NCBI GenBank assembly: GCA_002296885.1
Contig: DBIH01000283.1
Coordinates: 1 to 18,638, forward strand
Length of the DNA: 18,638 bases
Source of the DNA: Flavobacterium sp. UBA807
GTDB taxonomy: Bacteria > Bacteroidota > Bacteroidia > Flavobacteriales > Flavobacteriaceae
Reading direction: 5' to 3'
The notes beneath the pieces were generated by a model. That model did no database searches and was not told the origin of the DNA. It saw only the letters and a program-made list of their open reading frames with translations. Below, piece by piece: positions 8,251 to 14,550 of the stretch. The position numbers were made by a program, and so were the translations under genes. Within the stretch, counting starts at the first letter, position 1. Every line of letters starts with the position of its first letter.

Positions 8251-10974
8251 ATGAAACAAACCTACTTTCTTGTCATTTTATTTTTTTCAGTCTTTTCCTT
8301 TTCCCAAAACATACGTTTTGAAGGAGTTGTTCAGGACAGCAACAAAGCACCACTCGAAATGGCAAACGTCATGGCGATGAATCAGGGAACCAAAACTATG
8401 GACGCTTATGCAATCACAAACGACAAAGGAAAATTTTTCCTGAACCTGAAACCAAACTCAACTTATTCCATTAAGCTGAGTTATCTCGGAATGCAGAATA
8501 AGGAAATTACAATCACTACCGAAAACAAAAACATTACCCAAAACATCACAATGGAAAGTGGCGGAATTGACCTCGAAGGTGTTGAAATTGTCCGCGAAAT
8601 GCCGGTTTCTATCAAAGGTGATACGATTGTTTACAATTCGGATTCATTTAAAAACGGAACCGAACGAAAACTGGAAGACGTCTTAAAAAAACTGCCGGGT
8701 GTTGAAGTTAATGCCGATGGGGAAGTAGAAGTAGAAGGAAAAAAAGTTTCTAAACTCATGGTGGAGGGAAAGGACTTTTTTGATGGTGATACGAAACTCG
8801 GTGTTAAAAACATACCGGCCGATGCTGTAGATAAAGTTCAGGTATTGCGAAACTATAATGAAAATTCAGTGCTGAAAGGCGTAGAAAACAATCAGGATAA
8901 TGTTGCGATGAACATCAAATTAAAAGAAGGTAAAAAGAACTTTTGGTTTGGTGATGTGACTGCCGGAATTGGGGTAGCCGATACGCTATCGCATTATAAC
9001 ATCAATCCGAAACTGTTTTATTATAATCCAAAATACAGCATTAATGTCATCACCAATTTTAATAATATTGGTGAACTTCCTTTGACATTTCAGGATTATT
9101 TTAAATTCACTGGAGGCTTCAAAAACATGATGGCAAAAGGAGGAAGCAGCTTTAATGTTTCGACAAATGACCTTGGAATTTCACTTTTGCGAAACGACAG
9201 GGCCAAAGAAATCGAAACCAATTTTGGTGCGACCAACTTCTCATACAATCCAACAAAATCATTGACATTAAGCGGATTCGCAATCCTTTCTTCATCGACA
9301 ACCGATTTAGAGACCAAGACCAAAACCAATTACCTCGACCCGAATTCTTCAGCTATTGCATCAACAGAAAACAAAAATGAACTAGCGCATCAGAAAAATA
9401 ATTTTGGTCTATTCAAGCTCAGCTCGAGCTACAAGCCGAATACTAATTTTCAATTCGATTATGATATTTTGTCCAAACTTTCCAATCAAACCGAGAACAA
9501 TTCGCTGCTGAGGGAAACGGTTATAAACACTACTTCCAATTCTGAAAATATTTACACCACAAAAAAGCAGCAACCGGTTTCGGTTAACCAAAATGTCGGA
9601 ATGTATTATACCGCATCCGAGAAGAGTGTTTTTGCTTTCGAAATGCAGCATCTGTATCAAAACGAAGATCCGTTTTACAACGCCAATCTGCAAACGCAAC
9701 CGTTTAATTTAATTGGCTATATATCGGGACAAAACCGCAACGACATCACTCAAAAACGAATGGTGCAAACCAATAAAATCGATGCCAAACTCGACTATTA
9801 TTATATGGTTACGCCCAAAAGCAATATCAATATAACCTTAGGGAATACCTATTCACATCAAAATTTTGACTCTTCCATTTATCAGATTCTGGATAACGGA
9901 ACGACCAACAATCTGACCGATGTTACCAATACCAATGATGTTACTTATAACTTTAACGATGCATTTGTCGGCTTTCATTACAAAGTACTTCATGGGAAAT
10001 TTACGTTCACACCCGGTGTCAGCCTACATACATTTTCTTTAAATAATCAGCAGCTGGGAACCGATTACAAACAAAGTTTTACCAAGGTTTTACCCGATTT
10101 TTATGCGTTGTACCAAATCAAGAAATCAGAAAGCCTGACCTATAATTTTGCAATTACAAACAATTTTACCGACATCAATAAACTGGCAGAAGGCTTTGTA
10201 TTGAATAATTATAACAGCCTGTCAAAAGGAAACCGAACTCTGGAAAACGCTTTGGCGCAATCGCATACTTTGCGTTACTTTAAATATAATATGTTTAACT
10301 TCGAGAATATTTATGCGGCCGCGACTTATACACGAACTGTCGACGCGGTTAAATCGAGGTTTTTATTCAATGGTGTAAACCAGTTTTCGAGCGCCATTAA
10401 TTCGGCTTTTGCCGATCAAAGCTTTTCCGTTTATGGCGGCTACGGACGTTCGTTTTTTAAATATTACAAAGCTTCGTTCAATACCAATATGATGTGGTCG
10501 AAGTATAATAACATCCAGTTCAACCCGAGCACAGCTTCCGATATTGCCATAACCAATGAGAGCTTTACCCAAAGTTATGGTATAAAACTTTCTACCAATT
10601 TCAAAAAGCTGCCAAACATCGAATTGGGTTACGATTACGACATCAACGATTATCAAAGCACCCGATTTTATACCGATAAACCTTCGGTTAAGATTGATTA
10701 CTTCTTCCTGAAAAGTTTTTCATTTGTTTCCGAATATGAGTTTTACCATTACTACAATAACGACCGAACTACCGAAAACGAATACGATTTCCTTTCGGCA
10801 AGCCTTATTTTCCAAAAGACAAAAGACAGCCATTGGGAGTATAAAGTTTCAGGAACCAATCTGTTAAATACAACTTCATTAAACGACGACAGCTTCAACC
10901 AAAACATTGTCAGAACCTCGCAATACCGGGTGCAGCCGAGATATATTATTTTCAGTCTGAAATATAATTTGTAG
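8251..10974 (+). CDS. Outer membrane beta-barrel protein with CarboxypepD_reg-like and plug-like N-terminus
   Basis: This 907-aa protein has a signal peptide (MKQTYFLVILFFSVFSFSQ), a carboxypeptidase-regulatory-like Ig-fold domain at about 20-105 (FEGVVQDSNKAPLEMANV, then YSIKLSYLGMQ), a TonB-plug-like region at about 115-235 (KLEDVLKKLPGVEV, KLMVEGKDFFDGD, IPADAVDKVQVL), and a long region of alternating aromatic and polar strands to the C-terminus (ending YIIFSLKYNL), typical of the OMP_b-brl_3 type of barrel. It is related to TonB-dependent receptors, although I do not see a clear TonB box. Genes of this class often follow GLPGLI genes, here 3 bp downstream, suggesting the two proteins work together at the envelope. 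The transported or bound ligand is unknown. The stop codon is the first three bases of a structured intergenic element. Confidence 0.9.
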   Translation: MKQTYFLVILFFSVFSFSQNIRFEGVVQDSNKAPLEMANVMAMNQGTKTMDAYAITNDKGKFFLNLKPNSTYSIKLSYLGMQNKEITITTENKNITQNITMESGGIDLEGVEIVREMPVSIKGDTIVYNSDSFKNGTERKLEDVLKKLPGVEVNADGEVEVEGKKVSKLMVEGKDFFDGDTKLGVKNIPADAVDKVQVLRNYNENSVLKGVENNQDNVAMNIKLKEGKKNFWFGDVTAGIGVADTLSHYNINPKLFYYNPKYSINVITNFNNIGELPLTFQDYFKFTGGFKNMMAKGGSSFNVSTNDLGISLLRNDRAKEIETNFGATNFSYNPTKSLTLSGFAILSSSTTDLETKTKTNYLDPNSSAIASTENKNELAHQKNNFGLFKLSSSYKPNTNFQFDYDILSKLSNQTENNSLLRETVINTTSNSENIYTTKKQQPVSVNQNVGMYYTASEKSVFAFEMQHLYQNEDPFYNANLQTQPFNLIGYISGQNRNDITQKRMVQTNKIDAKLDYYYMVTPKSNINITLGNTYSHQNFDSSIYQILDNGTTNNLTDVTNTNDVTYNFNDAFVGFHYKVLHGKFTFTPGVSLHTFSLNNQQLGTDYKQSFTKVLPDFYALYQIKKSESLTYNFAITNNFTDINKLAEGFVLNNYNSLSKGNRTLENALAQSHTLRYFKYNMFNFENIYAAATYTRTVDAVKSRFLFNGVNQFSSAINSAFADQSFSVYGGYGRSFFKYYKASFNTNMMWSKYNNIQFNPSTASDIAITNESFTQSYGIKLSTNFKKLPNIELGYDYDINDYQSTRFYTDKPSVKIDYFFLKSFSFVSEYEFYHYYNNDRTTENEYDFLSASLIFQKTKDSHWEYKVSGTNLLNTTSLNDDSFNQNIVRTSQYRVQPRYIIFSLKYNL

Positions 10975-11078
10975 CCAATCCCGCTATCCGCTATATCTTT
11001 TTATTGTTTGTCACCCTGAGCGCAGTCGAAGGGTGTTTTATCAAAACAATAAAAAGGATGCCGCTCCTATCGGGGCTA
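10972..11078 (+). repeat. Structured intergenic element A, copy 1
   Basis: The element has a conserved head (AATCCCGCTATCCGC at 10977-10991) and tail (AAAGGATGCCGCTCC, then TATCGGGGCTA, ending 11078). Outer pairing: TAGC (10972-10975) with GCTA (11075-11078), and CCCG (10980-10983) with CGGG (11071-11074). Inside is a perfect 13-bp stem, 10997-11009 with 11044-11056, capped by CACCCT (11012-11017) paired with AGGGTG (11030-11035). It starts at the stop codon of the outer membrane protein gene and could end that transcript. A second copy lies at 14345-14460. From memory, the inner CACCCTGAGCG..GTCGAAGGGTG string recurs in Flavobacterium intergenic regions; I know no formal name for it. Confidence 0.75.
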
Positions 11079-11080
11079 TT

Positions 11081-11446
11081 CTTCTTTTGTCTTGAAACAA
11101 AAGAAGCAAAAATTCAAGGCTAGGAATCTTCGGCGGTCAAATGTATTCTTGAATCCTAAATGAAAAGAACTCGCTTCGCTCAAACAGCTTTTCATTTTTA
11201 ACGGATTCTTCGAATATTTGACACTCGCCTGCAGATTCTAATGCTAGGGCTTCGCTTTTAAAAGATAGTTCTTAGGGAGTATACCTTTTCGGAAGAATAG
11301 TCTGAGCAAAGCTTCGAAATTCAGGAGTCCCGAGCATTCGGGACGACGCGGAGTTTGCCAGACGGTTTTAAGCGAAGCTTAAAAATTCCTCGAAAAGGGG
11401 TCTTTTCTTTTGGTTCGTTTTCTTTGGACAAGCAAAGAAAATGAAC
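11081..11446. repeat. Intergenic element B: four-hairpin structured cassette
   Basis: This non-coding stretch fills most of the 540-bp gap. It is bounded by two hairpins: CTTCTTTTGT/ACAAAAGAAG (11081-11090 with 11097-11106, perfect) and GTTCGTTTTCTTTG/CAAAGAAAATGAAC (11413-11426 with 11433-11446, one G-U). The left half is a long imperfect palindrome (about 11116-11252) with paired blocks GTCAAAT/ATTTGAC, GAATCC/GGATTC and ATGAAAAG/CTTTTCAT around a TCGCTTCGCTC-containing loop. The right half nests CCTTTTCG/CGAAAAGG (11284-11291 with 11391-11398), AAGCTTCG/CGAAGCTT (11309-11316 with 11373-11380) and GTCCCGA/TCGGGAC (11327-11333 with 11338-11344). No open frame supports a protein here. It could be a MITE-like repeat, a structured RNA or a terminator-like block. 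Confidence 0.7.
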
Positions 11447-11467
11447 AAATAAAAAATTATTTGCCTA

Positions 11468-11501
11468 ATAAAAATCCCGCCTTTTGAGCGGGATTTTTTA
11501 T
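11468..11501 (-). terminator. Intrinsic terminator of metK
   Basis: A perfect stem pairs AAAATCCCGC (11471-11480) with GCGGGATTTT (11488-11497) around a 7-nt loop, with A and T runs on the two sides. It lies about 20 bp after the metK stop on the minus strand and may also stop plus-strand read-through from element B. Confidence 0.92.
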
Positions 11502-11518
11502 AATATCAGTTTCAAATA

Positions 11519-12769
11519 TTACAATTTGAAAGCAGCTTTTACTTTATCTACATAATCCAATTTCTCCCAGGTAAACAATTCCACAGAAACTGTTTTTGGT
11601 GCGCCGTTTGGCAATTGGAACGTTTTGGTAACCGTTTGAGGTTGTCGCCCCATGTGACCATAAGCAGCAGTTTCGCTGTAAATAGGATTTCTCAGTTTCA
11701 AACGTTGCTCAATAAAATATGGGCGCATATCAAATACGTTCTCCACCACTTTACTAATTTCCCCGTCAGTCATATTTACTTTTGCAGTTCCATAAGTCAC
11801 CACATTGATAGAAGTTGGTTTTGCTACCCCAATCGCATAAGAAACCTGTACCAAAACTTCGTCACATAATCCTGCAGCAACCAAGTTTTTAGCAATATGA
11901 CGTGTTGCATAAGCAGCAGAACGATCCACTTTTGAAGGGTCTTTTCCGGAGAAGGCTCCACCACCGTGAGCACCTTTTCCACCATAGGTATCTACGATGA
12001 TTTTTCTTCCGGTTAATCCGGTGTCACCGTGAGGGCCACCAATTACGAATTTCCCGGTTGGGTTGATATGATACGTAATATCGTCATTAAATAAATGAGC
12101 GTATTGTGGGTATTTTGCTTTAATTCTCGGAATCAAAATCGAAATTAAATCACTTTTAATTTTAGCCAACATTTCAGCTTCAGGAGCAAAATCATCGTGC
12201 TGTGTAGAAATTACAATGGCATCAATACGTTGAGGTTTGTTATCATCAGAATATTCTAAAGTAACCTGTGATTTGGCATCCGGGCGTAAATATTTAATTT
12301 CGTTATTTTCTCTTCTAATGTTCGCTAATTCAATCAACAAAGCGTGAGACAAATCCAAAGCCAATGGCATATAGTTTTCAGTCTCATTGGTAGCATAACC
12401 GAACATCATTCCCTGATCCCCTGCACCTTGCTCTTCTTTGCTTGCTCTGTCAACTCCCTGATTAATATCGGCAGATTGCTCGTGAATGGCAGATAAAACG
12501 CCACACGAATCAGCATCAAACATGTATTCGCTTTTGGTATAACCAATTTTCTTGATTACTTCTCTTGCGATTTGCTGCACATCCAGATAAGTGTTTGATT
12601 TTACTTCTCCGGCAAGGATTACCTGACCCGTTGTTACCAAAGTTTCGCAAGCCACTTTTGAATCAGCGTCAAAAGCCAAAAAATTATCAATCAACGCATC
12701 AGAAATCTGGTCTGCAACTTTATCCGGATGTCCTTCACTCACTGACTCCGACGTAAATAAATAAGCCAT
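11519..12769 (-). CDS. metK: S-adenosylmethionine synthase (methionine adenosyltransferase)
   Basis: MetK makes SAM from methionine and ATP in the cytoplasm, releasing phosphate and pyrophosphate. The 416-aa sequence has the full set of family motifs: GHPDK (13-17) with the ATP-site His14 and metal-site Asp16; the flexible loop [13 protein letters not shown] (95-107); signature 1 GAGDQG (115-120); and signature 2 GGGAFSGKD (269-277), followed by the conserved KVDRSAAY. The length is slightly above the usual 380-400 aa because of an insertion around 153-180, which I take as ordinary for Bacteroidota. The gene stands alone between its terminator and a 150-nt leader with a SAM-II-type riboswitch, so it should be repressed when SAM is plentiful. 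Confidence 0.98.
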   Translation of the reverse strand: MAYLFTSESVSEGHPDKVADQISDALIDNFLAFDADSKVACETLVTTGQVILAGEVKSNTYLDVQQIAREVIKKIGYTKSEYMFDADSCGVLSAIHEQSADINQGVDRASKEEQGAGDQGMMFGYATNETENYMPLALDLSHALLIELANIRRENNEIKYLRPDAKSQVTLEYSDDNKPQRIDAIVISTQHDDFAPEAEMLAKIKSDLISILIPRIKAKYPQYAHLFNDDITYHINPTGKFVIGGPHGDTGLTGRKIIVDTYGGKGAHGGGAFSGKDPSKVDRSAAYATRHIAKNLVAAGLCDEVLVQVSYAIGVAKPTSINVVTYGTAKVNMTDGEISKVVENVFDMRPYFIEQRLKLRNPIYSETAAYGHMGRQPQTVTKTFQLPNGAPKTVSVELFTWEKLDYVDKVKAAFKL

Positions 12770-12805
12770 AACTATTTTGTATTTTAATTTTAATTCTAAG
12801 TTATA

Positions 12806-12858
12806 GAAAAAGAGAAGATTACAACTTAATGCTAAAGAAGGGATGCTGCTTTAGCATT
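12806..12858 (-). promoter_or_regulatory. Anti-aptamer arm / expression platform of the metK riboswitch
   Basis: On the minus strand AATGCTAAAG (12849-12858), which contains the aptamer's GCTAAA, pairs perfectly over 10 bp with CTTTAGCATT (12828-12837). The aptamer's GATTGCAAC (12869-12877) pairs over 9 bp with GTTGTAATC (12817-12825, one G-U), and GAAAAGAG (12892-12899) pairs with CTCTTTTTC (12806-12814). The three helices stack in nested order into one rod that cannot coexist with the SAM-II fold. Closer to the gene, CTATAACT (12799-12806) can pair with AGTTATGG (12766-12773), covering the start codon. Confidence 0.65.
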
Positions 12859-12897
12859 TTTTAACGAGGTTGCAATCAGTTCAAATTTTTCCTCTTT
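12845..12897 (-). promoter_or_regulatory. SAM-II-type riboswitch in the metK leader
   Basis: Read on the minus strand the leader contains, in SAM-II order: P1 5' strand GAGG (12891-12894), ATTTGAAC, TTGCAA (12870-12875), P1 3' strand CCTC (12866-12869), CGTTAAAAAA and the invariant GCTAAA (12850-12855). This follows the SAM-II aptamer pattern (UUUG, UUGCA, CGUUAAA, GCUAAA) known from alphaproteobacterial metA leaders, with a different but still complementary P1. The usual GG after GCUAAA is absent; a CTG/CAG pairing may stand in for pseudoknot helix P2. Downstream leader sequence offers a competing long hairpin (12806-12899). It lies between the TAnnTTTG promoter and metK, as expected for SAM feedback. 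The class assignment is from motif memory, without a covariance-model search. Confidence 0.8.
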
Positions 12898-12912
12898 TCA
12901 TTTTTTCGAGTG

Positions 12913-12920
12913 CAAATGTA
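12913..12920 (-). promoter_or_regulatory. Candidate -7 box (TACATTTG) of metK
   Basis: TACATTTG on the minus strand matches TAnnTTTG exactly. Transcription starting about 6 nt further would begin just before the riboswitch and give a leader of roughly 135-140 nt. I see only a T-rich stretch where the -33 element should be. Confidence 0.6.
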
Positions 12921-13008
12921 TTTATTTAGTTAGGATTAAAAAAATAAATGGATTTATTTTTTGTTAAGTTGTGTCTTTCAAAGTCATTAATGGGAGTTTG
13001 TCGATTTT

Positions 13009-13040
13009 TTTGAATCAAAAGAGTAAGGAAATTACCTTTA
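13009..13040 (+). promoter_or_regulatory. Candidate promoter of the T9SS cargo gene
   Basis: TTTG (13009-13012), a 20-nt spacer and TACCTTTA (13033-13040; 7 of the 8 consensus positions when n is counted as matching) fit the Bacteroidota -33/-7 layout. The predicted start near 13047 leaves a short leader before the ATG at 13063. Confidence 0.55.
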
Positions 13041-13062
13041 TTAAAATCTAAAAAACTCACAC

Positions 13063-14049
13063 ATGAAAAAAACATTACTTATCGTATCAGCCTTTATGGC
13101 ATTTACATCTGCAAAAGCACAAAACCTCTTTTCTTTTGGTTTTGGAGGAACAACCGCCGACTTAACAACCGCTGGATGGGTCAGAACCAATCAAAGTACT
13201 TCAGCATCAACAACCAGTTTGTGGTCTATTGCAAGTTATACAGAAGTAACAGTTGATAATGTTACAACATTTGCAACTCCTTTTCAAAATCAGACTTATG
13301 CGGCAGGTGACACGTGCCCAATTCCTAACGGACAAGACGGCACACCAAATACTTTTGCCCTAGTTAACTACACCAGTACCACAAGTACCGCAGCATCTGG
13401 AGCTACCATCAGTAATTGGTTAATCACACCAACCATAAATGTTGCTAATGGAGACGTAGTAACTTTTTACACTCGTAAAGGAACCAGCGGAACTACAGAT
13501 TATCCGGACCGACTTGAATTAAGGATGAGTTCAGCCGCAACTACTGTTCAGCCAACCGGAGGTCCAACCGGAGTAGGAAGTTTTACAACATTATGCACAT
13601 CAGTAAACCCAGCATTAGCTGCGGGATTTGTTTATCCAAAAGTGTGGATACAATATACCTATACAGTGTCAGGATTATCAGGCCCAACTGCTGTGAAATT
13701 TGCGTTTAGATATTATGTGACAAATGCAGGTACAAATGGTTCGAATTCTGATATCATCGGAATCGATACATTCTCTGTTGACCGTCCATTAAGTACAAGT
13801 GATTTCTTTTCACAGAACTTCGCAATCTCTCCAAACCCAGTTAAATCAAGCTTTAACTTAACTGTGAAAAACGGAGCATCAGTACAAAATGTGAAAGTAA
13901 TAGACATGAACGGACGCGTTGTTAACACTACGGATGTTTCCGATTTAAATGATATTCAGTTGAATCTTGCCGATTTGAGTACTGGAGTTTACTTTGTTAA
14001 AGTTCAGTCAGATTTAGGGATTGGAACTTCTAAAATCATCAAACAATAA
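13063..14049 (+). CDS. T9SS-secreted protein with choice-of-anchor J-like domain
   Basis: This 328-aa protein has a signal peptide (MKKTLLIVSAFMAFTSAKAQ), a beta-sandwich domain over about 22-245, and a type A T9SS C-terminal sorting domain over about 257-328. The middle domain shows the pattern of choice-of-anchor J domains: an early AGWVRTN, SNWLITPTINVANGD near 121-135, and VTFYTRKG followed by YPDRLELRMS near 137-157. The sorting domain has ISPNPVKSSFNLTV, VKVIDMNGRVV and LSTGVYFVKV, ending KIIKQ. The protein should cross the inner membrane by Sec and the outer membrane by T9SS, then be released or anchored at the surface. It is rich in Thr and Ser and has no visible catalytic motif. It has its own promoter and terminator and is probably unrelated to the flanking SAM genes. 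Confidence 0.9.
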   Translation: MKKTLLIVSAFMAFTSAKAQNLFSFGFGGTTADLTTAGWVRTNQSTSASTTSLWSIASYTEVTVDNVTTFATPFQNQTYAAGDTCPIPNGQDGTPNTFALVNYTSTTSTAASGATISNWLITPTINVANGDVVTFYTRKGTSGTTDYPDRLELRMSSAATTVQPTGGPTGVGSFTTLCTSVNPALAAGFVYPKVWIQYTYTVSGLSGPTAVKFAFRYYVTNAGTNGSNSDIIGIDTFSVDRPLSTSDFFSQNFAISPNPVKSSFNLTVKNGASVQNVKVIDMNGRVVNTTDVSDLNDIQLNLADLSTGVYFVKVQSDLGIGTSKIIKQ

Positions 14050-14070
14050 TAATTGTTTTCCTTATTTTAA

Positions 14071-14098
14071 AAGAGCTGAATTTTTCAGCTCTTTTTTT
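14071..14098 (+). terminator. Intrinsic terminator after the T9SS cargo gene
   Basis: AAGAGCTGAA (14071-14080) pairs perfectly with TTCAGCTCTT (14084-14093), followed by a T run to 14098. It lies 21 bp after the stop codon. Confidence 0.9.
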
Positions 14099-14124
14099 GT
14101 TTAAATAATTTTCACCTTATACAG

Positions 14125-14155
14125 TTGCAAAATAAATTTCTATACCGTTACTTTG
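14125..14155 (+). promoter_or_regulatory. Candidate promoter of the metH-metF operon
   Basis: TTG (14125-14127), a 20-nt spacer and TTACTTTG (14148-14155, one mismatch to TAnnTTTG) fit the Bacteroidota promoter pattern. A start near 14162 would put the S-box aptamer about 17 nt into the transcript. Confidence 0.6.
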
Positions 14156-14178
14156 CACCGTTCATTAACATCATGTTT

Positions 14179-14283
14179 GTTATCACGAAAGCTGGAGGGA
14201 ATAGACCCTGCGAAAGCTTAGCAACCCTTTGCCAAAAGAAGGTGCTACATTCTATCTCGTTGTTTGCAACGAGAAAAGATAAC
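14179..14283 (+). promoter_or_regulatory. SAM-I (S-box) riboswitch in the metH leader
   Basis: The stretch follows the S-box consensus closely. P1 is GTTATC (14179-14184) with GATAAC (14278-14283); next come ACGAAAGC and GGAGGGAA, then GACCCTGCGAAAGCTTAGCAACC (split here as GACCCTGCGAAAG and CTTAGCAACC), with the kink-turn side of P2. P3 ends in AAGGTGCTACATTC, and P4 is CTCGTTG (14256-14262) with CAACGAG (14267-14273). SAM binding should lower expression of the downstream methionine genes. Unusually, about 267 nt separate the aptamer from the metH start, and a copy of element A lies in that gap. No simple GC-stem plus T-run terminator follows P1, so the output mechanism is unclear. Confidence 0.95.
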
Positions 14284-14344
14284 CCGAGAAATTTTCTCCC
14301 TTTCACGATAACCTATATTTTTTTACGAACTTCTGAATTGTCAG

Positions 14345-14460
14345 GAGCTAATCCCGCTGTTCGTTGCAATCTTTGTCGTGTTCTCGATACATCTCGTCAT
14401 AAATGACGAGACACCCGAACTGACGACAAAGGATTTTCACTGCCATCGGGGCTATGGCTC
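14345..14460 (+). repeat. Structured intergenic element A, copy 2 (inside the metH leader)
   Basis: The head AATCCCGCTGTTCG (14350-14363) and tail CAAAGGATTTTCACTG, then CCATCGGGGCTA (to 14454), match copy 1 at 10972-11078. The outer pairing differs: GAGC (14345-14348) with GCTC (14457-14460), then CCCG (14353-14356) with CGGG (14447-14450). The inner stem is a different sequence: CTTTGTCGT (14371-14379) with ACGACAAAG (14423-14431), GTTC with GAAC, and TCTCGTCAT (14392-14400) with ATGACGAGA (14403-14411). It lies between the S-box and metH and should be part of the leader RNA. The rest of the leader (14284-14344 and 14461-14506) holds nothing I can name. Confidence 0.75.
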
Positions 14461-14506
14461 TGCTTTTCAGACTTGAGGCGAAGCTAATAAATAAGTAAAA
14501 ATTAAA

Positions 14507-14543
14507 ACTTTGCGACTTTGCGACTTTGCAACTTTGCAACTTG
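14507..14543 (+). repeat. 8-bp tandem repeat directly upstream of metH
   Basis: Four 8-bp units ACTTTGC(G/A) run from 14507 to 14538, followed by a partial unit ACTTG. The array ends 7 bp before the metH ATG, so it occupies the region where the ribosome binds. There is no Shine-Dalgarno-like GGAGG, which is normal in Bacteroidota. Confidence 0.9.
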
Positions 14544-14550
14544 AAAAGAA

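Noticed and set aside
10975..11518. Degraded gene or insertion-sequence remnant in the 540-bp gap
   Set aside because: No frame gives recognisable protein fragments on either strand; the sequence is instead explained by nested inverted repeats.
14125..14406. 93-codon plus-strand open frame over the metH leader
   Set aside because: It covers the S-box aptamer and half of element A; the conserved RNA motifs explain the sequence and the peptide looks random.
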